From the NCBI RefSeq assembly GCF_003570725.1, contig NZ_QWVS01000012.1:1-64000 (forward strand): a DNA stretch of 64,000 nucleotides, read 5' to 3'. The position numbers were made by a program, and so were the translations under genes. Positions 1 through 9,261 of this stretch are shown here, piece after piece. The first letter of the stretch is position 1, and every line of letters starts with the position of its first letter. Source of the stretch: Peribacillus asahii (GTDB lineage: Bacteria > Bacillota > Bacilli > Bacillales > DSM-1321). A model generated the notes under the pieces. That model did no database searches and was not told the DNA's origin. It was given only the letters and a program-made list of their open reading frames with translations.

Positions 1-32
1 CACCACCTAGATAGTTGCCATGCCTGGCACAC
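1..32 (-). mobile_element. Probable 5' end of a group IIC intron (cut by window edge)
   Basis: On the minus strand the sequence from base 32 begins GTGTGCCAGGCATGG and continues with TCTAGGTGGTG. This resembles the 5' end of bacterial class C group II introns as I remember it (GTGTGCC-GGCATGG followed by a TCTA-GGTG stretch, as in the Geobacillus GsI-IIC intron). It starts a few bases after the glpX terminator hairpin, which is the usual insertion site of IIC introns. The rest of the element, including any reverse transcriptase, lies outside the window. Recognition rests on about 30 bases, so it is plausible but not proven. Confidence 0.5.
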
Positions 33-37
33 TAGGG

Positions 38-70
38 AAAGCGAGCGATCATCATCGCCCGCTTTTTCAT
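38..70 (-). terminator. Rho-independent terminator of glpX
   Basis: The minus strand carries GCGGGCGAT-GATG-ATCGCTCGC with one mismatch, preceded by A-rich and followed by TTT sequence. It lies about 30 bases after the glpX stop. The putative intron starts directly behind it. Confidence 0.6.
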
Positions 71-100
71 AAATGACATGCAAATATTTTAATCGTTCAA

Positions 101-1063
101 TTAACCCACAAAACCGTTCGGTTTAATCGCAATGCTGTGACGTCCTTCAACAAAACGAACAGTACCTGATTTTGCACGCATAACAACTGAATGAGTTGAA
201 CCATAATGTCCTTTAAATTGAACACCGCGTAACAATTCTCCATCTGTTACCCCTGTTGCCGCGAAGATAGCATCATCACCGCGAACAAGATCTTCCATAC
301 GAAGAATTTTATTTACATCAAGGCCCATTTTCACGCAGCGAGTTAATTCTTCATCACTCTGTGGAAGTAACTTCCCTTGAAGTTCTCCACCTAAGCATTT
401 TAATGCAACAGCAGAAATAACACCTTCTGGAGCTCCGCCTGAACCAAATAAGATATCGACACCTGTTTGATCAAAAGCTGTATTAATTGCCGCAGCTACA
501 TCACCATCATTAATGAGCTTAATTCGTGCTCCCGCTTCGCGCAGTTCATGAATAATTTTAGCATGACGATCGCGATTTAAGACAGTCGCTACTACATCTT
601 GAATGTCTTTATTTTTTGCTTTAGCAACAGCTTTCAAGTTATCCAAAACAGATGCATTTATATCAATCTGTCCAACCGCTTCCGGCCCAACAGCGATTTT
701 ATCCATATACATATCAGGAGCATGAAGAAGATTGCCTCGATCAGCGACAGCTAACACGGCTAATGCATTCCAACTACCAGATGCAACGATATTCGTTCCT
801 TCTAAAGGATCTACAGCTATATCAACTAAAGGTCCGATTCCCGTCCCTAATTTCTCGCCGATATATAACATAGGAGCTTCGTCCATTTCACCTTCTCCGA
901 TAACGACCGTTCCTTGCATAGGAATTGTATTAAATACATCACGCATTGCTGTAGTAGCAGCATCATCTGCTTCGTTTTTCTTTCCGCGTCCCATCCAACG
1001 TGCAGAAGATAAAGCTGCTGCTTCTGTAACGCGAACAAGCTCCATTGATAAGCTTCTTTCCAT
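101..1063 (-). CDS. glpX: Fructose-1,6-bisphosphatase class II
   Basis: GlpX-type FBPase hydrolyses fructose-1,6-bisphosphate to fructose-6-phosphate in gluconeogenesis (cytosol). The 320-residue protein begins [16 protein letters not shown] and contains [18 protein letters not shown] and the VDPLEGT metal/substrate segment typical of the family; its length matches the B. subtilis protein. I chose the ATG at 1063 because AGGAGG lies 6-8 bases upstream; an upstream in-frame ATG would add ten non-conserved residues without a site. It follows murAB as in B. subtilis, where rho comes next; here the sequence after the terminator looks like an intron. Confidence 0.95.
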   Translation of the reverse strand: MERSLSMELVRVTEAAALSSARWMGRGKKNEADDAATTAMRDVFNTIPMQGTVVIGEGEMDEAPMLYIGEKLGTGIGPLVDIAVDPLEGTNIVASGSWNALAVLAVADRGNLLHAPDMYMDKIAVGPEAVGQIDINASVLDNLKAVAKAKNKDIQDVVATVLNRDRHAKIIHELREAGARIKLINDGDVAAAINTAFDQTGVDILFGSGGAPEGVISAVALKCLGGELQGKLLPQSDEELTRCVKMGLDVNKILRMEDLVRGDDAIFAATGVTDGELLRGVQFKGHYGSTHSVVMRAKSGTVRFVEGRHSIAIKPNGFVG

Positions 1064-1170
1064 TACTGGTTCCTCCTCAGTGTTCACTAACATATATGAC
1101 TTGTTATATTTTTAAACCAACAATAGTATAACACATTATATCATATACGATAACACAATAAGAGAAGAAT

Positions 1171-2454
1171 TCAGCTTTTTAGCTGTTCTACTTCTTCTTG
1201 CGTCATTTTTTCACGCCAAATAGTCGCTCCGAGCCCCGAAAGCTTCTCTACTAAATGGCTATATCCACGATCAATATGCTCAAGTCCTGTTACTTCAGTC
1301 ACCCCTTCGGCCATAAGACCTGCAATAACAAGAGCAGCTCCTGCTCGTAAATCGCTCGCTTTGACCTTCGCACCTTGCAACTGAACCGAACCGTCAATAA
1401 TTGCGGATCTTCCTTCGACTTTAATCTTCCCATTCATTCGACGAAGTTCATCAATATGCTTAAAGCGAGCACCATAGATCGTATCTGTAACAATGCTTGA
1501 ACCGTTAGCCCTCGTTAATAAAGAGGTAAATGGCTGCTGTAAGTCCGTTGGAAATCCAGGATATACAAGCGTCTTAATATCAACGGCTTTCAATCCCTCT
1601 CCTCGTGAAATAAACATTTGATCATCTGCCACTTCAATTTGAACACCCGCTTCACGAAGTTTAGCTGTAACAGATTCAAGGTGCTGAGGGATCACATTAT
1701 CAATTAAAATCCCTTCTCCTACGGCTGCTGCCAAAATCATAAACGTTCCCGCTTCAATTCGGTCTGGAATAATCGTATGGCGACAACCATGCAGATGCTC
1801 TACTCCATCAATGCGAATAATATCCGTTCCCGCCCCTTTAATTTTGGCACCCATGTTCGTGAGTAACGTAGCAACATCAATGATTTCCGGCTCTTTTGCT
1901 GCATTTTCAATCACGGTTCTTCCTTTTGCCAAAACAGCAGCTAACATAATATTAATCGTAGCGCCAACACTTACGACATCAAGGTAAATACGAGCTCCTT
2001 TTAATTCATCTGCTCGCAAATAAATGGCGCCTTGTTCATTTGTTACTTTAGCCCCTAATGCTTCAAATCCCTTAATGTGCTGATCGATTGGGCGAGGACC
2101 TAAATGACAGCCGCCAGGGAGACCGATAACAGCCTTTTTAAATCTCCCAAGCATAGCCCCCATTAAATAGTAAGAGGCACGAAGCTTTTTCACACGCCCG
2201 TTTGGTAAGGGCATAGAAACCATCTTTCTAGGATCTACTGTCATTTCTCCATCTTCAAAACGAACTTGTCCACCGATTTCTTCCATTAACGCTTGTAATG
2301 TTTGCACATCTGAAATATCTGGTAACCCTTCAATCGTCACAGGAGAATCCGCTAAAATAGTTGCAGGTATTAGAGCAACCGCACTATTTTTAGCACCGCT
2401 TACACGAATGCTTCCTTTCAAAGGATAACCGCCAGCTATTTTTAATTTTTCCAT
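1171..2454 (-). CDS. murAB: UDP-N-acetylglucosamine 1-carboxyvinyltransferase (MurA2 type)
   Basis: Catalyses the first committed step of peptidoglycan synthesis, transferring enolpyruvate from PEP to UDP-GlcNAc; it is the target of fosfomycin. The 427 residues start [24 protein letters not shown], and the mobile loop [14 protein letters not shown] carries the PEP-binding cysteine at about residue 116. Position between tal and glpX identifies it as the second Bacillus paralogue (murAB/murZ). The Shine-Dalgarno AAGGGAG precedes the ATG. A sequence TTTGTCGAT resembling a Spo0A box lies near 2530-2538 upstream, but this is weak. Confidence 0.95.
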   Translation of the reverse strand: MEKLKIAGGYPLKGSIRVSGAKNSAVALIPATILADSPVTIEGLPDISDVQTLQALMEEIGGQVRFEDGEMTVDPRKMVSMPLPNGRVKKLRASYYLMGAMLGRFKKAVIGLPGGCHLGPRPIDQHIKGFEALGAKVTNEQGAIYLRADELKGARIYLDVVSVGATINIMLAAVLAKGRTVIENAAKEPEIIDVATLLTNMGAKIKGAGTDIIRIDGVEHLHGCRHTIIPDRIEAGTFMILAAAVGEGILIDNVIPQHLESVTAKLREAGVQIEVADDQMFISRGEGLKAVDIKTLVYPGFPTDLQQPFTSLLTRANGSSIVTDTIYGARFKHIDELRRMNGKIKVEGRSAIIDGSVQLQGAKVKASDLRAGAALVIAGLMAEGVTEVTGLEHIDRGYSHLVEKLSGLGATIWREKMTQEEVEQLKS

Positions 2455-2640
2455 ATTAAACTCCCTTCTACGCTAAGCACTGAAGAAGATATTTTAAATA
2501 GTTATTTTTTCCAATTGACATGTGCAAAAATCGACAAATTTATTTTTTCATTTTATTAGTGTGCACAAAAATGGCAAATTCATGTAAGAAATTAAGAAAA
2601 ATAAAAAGAAAACTCGTCGATTGGCTCGCTTTTAAATAAC

Positions 2641-2690
2641 CTAAAGCGTAGTTGCCCATATACGATTTCCATAGACTAAGCAACTACGTC
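2641..2690. repeat. Imperfect stem-loop repeat, copy 1
   Basis: CGTAGTTGC (2647-2655) and GCAACTACG (2680-2688) form a perfect 9-bp inverted repeat around a 24-base loop containing CCATATACGATTTC and ATAG. A related sequence follows spo0F at 4661-4709. No T-run follows, so it is not a classical terminator. It lies downstream of tal. Confidence 0.5.
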
Positions 2691-2752
2691 AAAATGACTT
2701 CTATACGATTATATAAAGCCCACAAAATACCACGGCTTAGCGAGAAAGACTC

Positions 2753-3403
2753 TTATTGTTCTGTACGTGAGCTCCAATCCTTAAGAAATGCTTCAATCCC
2801 TTTGTCTGTTAGTGGGTGATTGAATAATTGTAGAATAACTTTATAAGGAACTGTCGCAATATGCGCACCTTTTAAAGCAGCTTCTGTAATATGCATTGGA
2901 TGACGAATAGATGCTGCAATAATTTCCGTTTGAATATCATGAATAGCAAAAATATCTGCAATATCTGAAATAAGTTGTAAACCATTATGCCCGATATCAT
3001 CTAAACGACCAAGGAATGGTGATACATAAGTAGCTCCTGCTCGAGCCGCTAACAGTGCTTGGTTGGCGCTGAAAATAAGCGTAACATTTGTCTTAACTCC
3101 TTTTTTCGAAAGAGCCGCTACCGCTTTTAAACCATCTGGAGTCATAGGCACTTTAATTGTGATATTCGGAGCGATGGCTGTTAGCTCTTCTGCTTCCTTC
3201 ATCATTCCTTCAAAATCAAGAGCAATAACCTCTGCAGATACAGAATCTTTCACTAAGCTTGTAATTTCTCTTAAACGATCATGAAACGAAACGCCTTTTT
3301 CCTTTGCTACTAGTGATGGATTCGTTGTTACACCTGCTAAAATCCCTAAAGCATGTGCTTCACGAATTTCTTCAATATTTGCTGTATCAATAAAAAATTT
3401 CAT
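2753..3403 (-). CDS. tal: Transaldolase (small, fructose-6-phosphate aldolase-like)
   Basis: Pentose-phosphate enzyme moving dihydroxyacetone units between sugar phosphates. The 216-residue protein belongs to the short TalC/FSA-like subfamily: it starts [16 protein letters not shown], has GVTTNPSL near residue 24, and the Schiff-base lysine in ITIKVPMT at about residue 84. The ATG follows GGAGG by a normal spacing. It lies between fba and murAB, the same order as ywjH in B. subtilis, and is probably partly cotranscribed with fba through the intervening hairpin. Confidence 0.93.
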   Translation of the reverse strand: MKFFIDTANIEEIREAHALGILAGVTTNPSLVAKEKGVSFHDRLREITSLVKDSVSAEVIALDFEGMMKEAEELTAIAPNITIKVPMTPDGLKAVAALSKKGVKTNVTLIFSANQALLAARAGATYVSPFLGRLDDIGHNGLQLISDIADIFAIHDIQTEIIAASIRHPMHITEAALKGAHIATVPYKVILQLFNHPLTDKGIEAFLKDWSSRTEQ

Positions 3404-3439
3404 GAGTAAGCCTCCAATAAGTAAGTAATTGATAACAAA

Positions 3440-3481
3440 GTCCTTTCATGCTAAATGAATGTAACTCCTGCATGAAAGGAC
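3440..3481 (-). terminator. Hairpin between fba and tal
   Basis: GTCCTTTCATGC (3440-3451) and GCATGAAAGGAC (3470-3481) form a perfect 12-bp stem with an 18-base loop. On the minus strand it is followed by TTTGTT, a weak U-tract, so it may be a partial terminator or an mRNA-processing site after fba. Confidence 0.5.
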
Positions 3482-3504
3482 ATAAGATGGATTATTAAAA
3501 AAGA

Positions 3505-4362
3505 TTACGCTTTTCCGTTCGAACCAAATTCACGAATCTTTCCAATAACAGTTTCTTTAATCGCTTCACGTCCAGGTCCGATAAATTTACGAGGATCGTA
3601 TACTTTTGCATCCTTATTCAAAATATCACGAACTACTTTCGTAAAGACGATTTGATTTTCTGTATTTACATTGATTTTAGATGTTCCAAGTGAGATTGCT
3701 TTTTGGATATCTTTCGTAGGAATGCCCGTACCGCCGTGCAGCACTAATGGAACTTTCGTTAAATCACGAACCTCTTCCATTTCTTTATATCCAAGGTTTG
3801 GTTCACCTTTATAAGGGCCGTGAACAGACCCAAGTGCTGGAGCAAAGCAGTCCACATTTGTTTCTTTTACTAACTGTTCACACTCTTTTGGATCTGCATA
3901 AATAACACCTTCAGCCACAACGTCATCCTCTTGTCCGCCAACTGTTCCTACTTCCGCTTCTACAGATACGTTACGCGCATGTGCATATTCCACCACTTGC
4001 TTTGTTGTACTAATATTTTCTTCAATTGGGTGATGAGACGCATCAATCATGACAGATGTGAAACCAGCATCGATTGCTGCTTTACACTTCTCAAAGCTTG
4101 ATCCATGATCTAAATGAATCGCAACAGGAACTGTAATGTTCATATCCTCCAGCAACCCTTTAACAAGCATTACAGTCGTTTTAAATCCACCCATATAGCG
4201 GGCAGCTCCCTCAGATACTCCTAGAATAACCGGAGACTTCTCTTCTTCTGCTGCAGCTAAAATAGCTTGTGTCCATTCTAAATTATTAATGTTGAATTGC
4301 CCCACTGCATATTTTTCTGCAAGTGCTTTGTTCAACATTTCTTTCATTGAAACTAAAGGCAT
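3505..4362 (-). CDS. fba: Fructose-bisphosphate aldolase class II
   Basis: Zn-dependent aldolase interconverting fructose-1,6-bisphosphate with DHAP and glyceraldehyde-3-phosphate in glycolysis and gluconeogenesis. The 285 residues include the metal and catalytic motif HLDHG (residues 83-87), VHGPYKGEP and VLHGGTGIP, all diagnostic of class II. The start ATG follows AGGAGGAAC. It sits between spo0F and tal, as in B. subtilis. Confidence 0.96.
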   Translation of the reverse strand: MPLVSMKEMLNKALAEKYAVGQFNINNLEWTQAILAAAEEEKSPVILGVSEGAARYMGGFKTTVMLVKGLLEDMNITVPVAIHLDHGSSFEKCKAAIDAGFTSVMIDASHHPIEENISTTKQVVEYAHARNVSVEAEVGTVGGQEDDVVAEGVIYADPKECEQLVKETNVDCFAPALGSVHGPYKGEPNLGYKEMEEVRDLTKVPLVLHGGTGIPTKDIQKAISLGTSKINVNTENQIVFTKVVRDILNKDAKVYDPRKFIGPGREAIKETVIGKIREFGSNGKA

Positions 4363-4603
4363 GTTTGTTCCTCCTATGTAAATAAAAATCTAAGTGTTTT
4401 TTACAACATGTATTCAATCTCTAGCTATACCCTTAAATGACTCTGGTCAATCGCTTAGAGTTCATGTTTTTTCTCTTTTAGCATATCAATACATGAAAAA
4501 AACAGCAACAAATACCCCATGTTTATTTACTTACTTTTAGGCTATATTTTATTATTATTTATTCCTGCTCCGGCATCTTGAAAGACGTGAGAAACTACTT
4601 TTC

Positions 4604-4648
4604 ATAACAACACGGCTGTTCTTTTCATAAGGACAGCCGTGTTGTTAT
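4604..4648 (-). terminator. 16-bp perfect inverted repeat downstream of spo0F
   Basis: ATAACAACACGGCTGT (4604-4619) pairs perfectly with ACAGCCGTGTTGTTAT (4633-4648), with a 13-base loop. It would end spo0F transcripts, although the following sequence is not T-rich, so an RNA-stabilising or repeat role is possible. Confidence 0.5.
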
Positions 4649-4660
4649 AGTTAGAAAGAG

Positions 4661-4709
4661 CTAAAGCGTGTCCATATACCGTTTCATTCTCATAGGAAAC
4701 ACTTATTGA
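4661..4709. repeat. Imperfect stem-loop repeat, copy 2
   Basis: CTAAAGCGT, CCATATAC, GTTTC and ATAG occur in the same order as in the element at 2641-2690, with small gaps between them. The ends AAGCGTGTCC and GGAAACACTT can pair at 8 of 10 positions. It lies just downstream of spo0F, as copy 1 lies downstream of tal. Confidence 0.45.
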
Positions 4710-4720
4710 ACATTGCCGAA

Positions 4721-5092
4721 TTAATTAGATTGAATCGGTAAATAATCCCGGACAGCTTTTCTTATATCATCAATATCAAATGGTTTAGCAAAATGAGTAA
4801 TAGCTCCTAATTCCTTCGCTTCCTGAATCATATCGAGTTCTCCGTAAGCTGTCATAATAATCACTCGAATCTCAGGTTTAATTTTCTTTACTCGTTTTAA
4901 AATTTCAATGCCATCCATACCTGGAATTTTCATATCTAATAAAACTAAATCAGGATCATGTTGGTGAACGATTTCGAGCGCCTGTACACCGTTTGCTGCT
5001 TGATAAGTTTCATATCCTTCTCGAACCATAACCTCATTTAACAAAATCCTAATTCCAAATTGATCGTCGACAATTAAGATTTTCCCCGCCAT
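4721..5092 (-). CDS. spo0F: Sporulation phosphorelay response regulator Spo0F
   Basis: Single-domain receiver that takes phosphate from the sporulation kinases and passes it to Spo0B, controlling entry into sporulation. The 123 residues are nearly collinear with B. subtilis Spo0F: acidic pocket DD at 9-10, phospho-acceptor Asp53 in [11 protein letters not shown], Thr in MTAYGE and the conserved lysine in HFAKPFD. There is no output domain. The ATG follows AGGTGG. A good sigma-H promoter match lies about 55-85 bases upstream. Confidence 0.97.
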   Translation of the reverse strand: MAGKILIVDDQFGIRILLNEVMVREGYETYQAANGVQALEIVHQHDPDLVLLDMKIPGMDGIEILKRVKKIKPEIRVIIMTAYGELDMIQEAKELGAITHFAKPFDIDDIRKAVRDYLPIQSN

Positions 5093-5147
5093 ACTACCAC
5101 CTCTTCTTTATCTCCTGATTTTTCGTACAAACTATTCTCTCGCTTCA

Positions 5148-5176
5148 TAATTCGCTAATAATGATAAAATTCCTGC
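5148..5176 (-). promoter_or_regulatory. Sigma-H promoter of spo0F
   Basis: On the minus strand GCAGGAATT (5168-5176) and AGCGAATTA (5148-5156) are separated by 11 bases. This fits the sigma-H consensus RnAGGAWWW-N11/12-RnnGAATWW at every fixed position and predicts a leader of about 50 bases. Confidence 0.75.
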
Positions 5177-5320
5177 ATTAGCGCATTAGTAATATACATT
5201 AACATTTATCACTATTTTATCCTTTTTCTCCATAATGTACAGACAAAATCATTCAATTCGTGAAAAACTGCAATTTCTGATAGTATGAAAAGAAAAAATG
5301 AAAGGAAGCTTACACACTCC

Positions 5321-5848
5321 ATGTTGAAAATATTTTCTACTCAAATTAATGGGTTATTTAAAAAAATGATAGACCAGGAAGAATTTAATATAGAAGATGC
5401 CGCTCGGCTCTTAGCTCAAGCCGTTATCGGTGAAGGATCCATTTATATATATGGATTTGAAGAAATGGACGGTGTAACAAAGGAGGCCTTAAGCGGGGTT
5501 GAACCTTTACCTTCAGCAAAGGTCTATTATCTTGATGAAGCACTAACACTTGGCTCTGAAGATCGATTCTTATTGTTCAGTCGATTCTCTAACGACCCAG
5601 AAGCCGTTCGATTAGCACAACGATTACAACAAGCGGACATTCCTTTTGTTGCTGTATCGACCGTTGTTGAAGCAGAGGGCGATTCTCTCGCTACACTCGC
5701 TGATGTACATATTGATTTACGCGTACAACGAGGATTAATTCCAGATGAATTAGGCAACCGAGTCGGCTACCCTACTTTATTAACCGCTTTATTCGCTTAC
5801 TATGGCATTAAATTTACCATAGAGGAAATTTTACAGGAGTATCAGTGA
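5321..5848 (+). CDS. DUF2529 family protein, YwjG-like
   Basis: Conserved Bacillus protein of unknown role, encoded divergently from spo0F as in B. subtilis. The 175 residues begin MLKIFSTQINGLFKKM; the middle (GEGSIYIYGFEEM, DRFLLFSRFS, IPFVAVSTV) resembles a SIS-type alpha/beta sugar-phosphate fold, and the end has GNRVGYPTLLTALFAYYGI. I chose the ATG at 5321 by family alignment; GGAAG lies 12 bases upstream, a slightly long spacing. A start at 5285 has no Shine-Dalgarno. Confidence 0.85.
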   Translation: MLKIFSTQINGLFKKMIDQEEFNIEDAARLLAQAVIGEGSIYIYGFEEMDGVTKEALSGVEPLPSAKVYYLDEALTLGSEDRFLLFSRFSNDPEAVRLAQRLQQADIPFVAVSTVVEAEGDSLATLADVHIDLRVQRGLIPDELGNRVGYPTLLTALFAYYGIKFTIEEILQEYQ

Positions 5849-5878
5849 ATCAGCGGAATTCCTCCTGAAAACAAACAG

Positions 5879-5912
5879 AAACAGAGGCTGCCCAATTGGA
5901 CAGCCTCTGTTT
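5879..5912. terminator. Bidirectional terminator between ywjG and pyrG
   Basis: AAACAGAGGCTG pairs with CAGCCTCTGTTT around a 10-base loop. TATTTTTTT follows on the plus strand. It serves the convergent ywjG-like gene and pyrG. Confidence 0.85.
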
Positions 5913-5918
5913 ATTTTT

Positions 5919-7910
<1,992 letters not shown>

Positions 7911-7942
7911 AAAAACGCTCCACCTACTAGTGTAAGGGAGCG
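7911..7942 (-). terminator. pyrG attenuator terminator
   Basis: On the minus strand CGCTCC (7942-7937) pairs with GGAGCG (7921-7916), followed by TTTTTA. The 5' arm reads CGCTCCCTT, rich in C and U, as needed to pair with a poly-G 5' end. It lies 35-66 bases after the predicted transcription start. Confidence 0.8.
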
Positions 7943-7976
7943 ATATCATTCATCATTGTGTCCTTTTTAAGGAGCC

Positions 7977-8013
7977 CAAAAATGATTCTACAAATTTCGT
8001 CATGAAAAGTCAA
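7977..8013 (-). promoter_or_regulatory. pyrG promoter with GGGC start
   Basis: TTGACT (8008-8013), 17-base spacer, TAGAAT (7985-7990), then seven bases to GGGCTCC starting at 7977. A GGGC start is the hallmark of the Bacillus pyrG system, in which low CTP causes extra G residues to be added at the 5' end of the transcript. Confidence 0.8.
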
Positions 8014-8024
8014 GCCCGATTATT

Positions 8025-8615
8025 TTACTTTTTATCTTCCTCATCTTCGAATAATTCGTCTTCTTCCTCTTCTTCGTCTTCTTCGTCCAGCTCAAATTCT
8101 TCATCTTTTAATAAATCTTCATCCAAATCTTCTTCTTCATCTACGTCATCGAGAAGATCATCATCTAAGTCATCATCATCATCAAGAAGATCGTCATCTT
8201 CACTATCATCAAGATCTTCTGCCAAATCCTCAAGATCTTCATCAAATTCTAAATCTTCATCATCTAATTCATCGAAACCGTCAAGCACAGCAGCTGCAGC
8301 CTTTTTCGATTTCTTTTTCTTTTTCGGTTTATCTGTATGTACGACTTCTTCTTCCACTTGATCGACTGGATACCAGATTTTTAATCCCCAACGATTTTCC
8401 CCAAGTGAAGTAAAGCGACCATCTACATTTAAATCTGTATAGAACTGAGCAATTTTAGACGCAAGTTCTTCTTTTGATACACCTTTTAATGCAGCCATTT
8501 CTGCCACTAAATCATTAAAAAAGACTGGCTCATTTTTCTCTACTAATAAATCGTATGCTAATTCAATTAACGACATTTCTGCCAATTGTTCTTTTGAGCA
8601 TTGTTGTAAACTCAA
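8025..8615 (-). CDS. rpoE: RNA polymerase delta subunit
   Basis: Delta binds core RNA polymerase in Firmicutes and promotes recycling and promoter selectivity. The 196 residues comprise an N-terminal HARE-HTH domain (about 1-90, with IAQFYTDLNVDGRF and GLKIWYPVDQ), a short Lys run (KPKKKKKSKK), and a long disordered Asp/Glu-rich tail to the C-terminus. I place the start at the TTG at 8615: AAGGGAAG lies 8 bases upstream and the result MSLQQCSKEQL aligns with the family, whereas the GTG at 8624 abuts the Shine-Dalgarno. It precedes pyrG as in B. subtilis. Confidence 0.95.
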   Translation of the reverse strand: MSLQQCSKEQLAEMSLIELAYDLLVEKNEPVFFNDLVAEMAALKGVSKEELASKIAQFYTDLNVDGRFTSLGENRWGLKIWYPVDQVEEEVVHTDKPKKKKKSKKAAAAVLDGFDELDDEDLEFDEDLEDLAEDLDDSEDDDLLDDDDDLDDDLLDDVDEEEDLDEDLLKDEEFELDEEDEEEEEDELFEDEEDKK

Positions 8616-8855
8616 ATGACACACTTCCCTTCTCTATTTAAACAGCTTCACTTAACCATTCTATTTTTGATAGGCTCTGTTATATGACATTGTTGCCTTT
8701 TGAATAATAGTATTAATTAGCCTTTTAATCAACCATTTAACTAGAACTTGATAGGCACAGCTCCAGCTAAACATATAAACCATTATAAACAAATTGCAGA
8801 GGTTTATGCTAGTTCAATCTAAATACTTTCACAGTTTTTCCCTATTTTAATCCTC
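8616..8855. other. Intergenic region upstream of rpoE
   Basis: AT-rich, with no ORF or clear hairpin. It probably contains the rpoE promoter. Confidence 0.5.
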
Positions 8856-9002
8856 TTACTTTACTTTCCTTTGACGATAAGCTGCTACAAAACAAATAAT
8901 CGATAAAATTAGAAAAGCAATTGCTCCTAATTGATGTTCATATAATGTGATACAGACAAACAAAGTGAACACACAACCGATAATTATCATAAGCAGTCTC
9001 AT
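8856..9002 (-). CDS. Small hypothetical membrane protein (48 aa)
   Basis: A 48-codon ORF starting MRLLMIIIGCVFTLF and ending in a basic tail YRQRKVK. It has two hydrophobic segments, about residues 2-19 and 25-43, with EHQ between them, as in a small two-helix membrane hairpin. GGAG lies 12 bases before the ATG, with GAGAG closer. I do not recognise the family. It lies between icmF and rpoE. Confidence 0.5.
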   Translation of the reverse strand: MRLLMIIIGCVFTLFVCITLYEHQLGAIAFLILSIICFVAAYRQRKVK

Positions 9003-9128
9003 TACATCTCTCAACTCCAAAATGGGGTATTCCCTGTTTTATCATCTATTATAATCGAAAAGTCTGCTAAACGAATGGTATATAATGAAACTCAACCTAG
9101 TTCTTTTTCTTTATTCTGTTATAGAAAG

Positions 9129-9185
9129 CTGTTGATTTTTGGCCCATTTCGTGCGGAATTGAGGTTTCGTACTCCTTTTCTTAAG
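9129..9185 (+). repeat. Degenerate interspersed repeat, family 1 copy
   Basis: GTTGATTTTTGGCCCATTTC followed by GTGCGGAATTGAGGTTTCGTA resembles the elements at 21,515-21,570, 33,736-33,812 (reverse) and 60,630-60,705 (reverse). It is non-coding. Confidence 0.4.
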
Positions 9186-9224
9186 ACCATGTGATGAACA
9201 GAACTGACAAATCAACAATAAAAA

Positions 9225-9254
9225 GAAGGTTGTCGAACATGTTCGACAACCTTC
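9225..9254 (-). terminator. Terminator of the icmF operon
   Basis: Perfect 30-base palindrome GAAGGTTGTCGAA-CATG-TTCGACAACCTTC, followed by TTTTTATTG on the minus strand, immediately after the icmF stop. Confidence 0.85.
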
Positions 9255-9261
9255 CTCCCTT

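Larger units (their letters stand above)
4363..4720. other. fba-spo0F intergenic region
   Basis: No gene is seen. The stretch holds a perfect 16-bp inverted repeat (4604-4648), a copy of a short stem-loop repeat (4661-4709), a degenerate piece (about 4571-4600) resembling the interspersed repeat family found at 60,630-60,705, and presumably the fba promoter. Confidence 0.6.

Noticed and set aside
2525-2545. Spo0A-box-like TTTGTCGAT upstream of murAB
   Set aside because: One short AT-rich match without a second box or defined promoter spacing; expected by chance in AT-rich DNA.
5527-5757. Minus-strand ORF inside the DUF2529 gene
   Set aside because: Shadow frame of a well-conserved gene; no start site and Ser/Thr/Arg-rich composition typical of antisense frames.
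8002-8361. Plus-strand Ser-rich ORF (119 codons)
   Set aside because: It is the complement of the Asp/Glu-rich tail of rpoE; serine runs arise from GAT/GAA codons read backwards, and there is no ribosome site.
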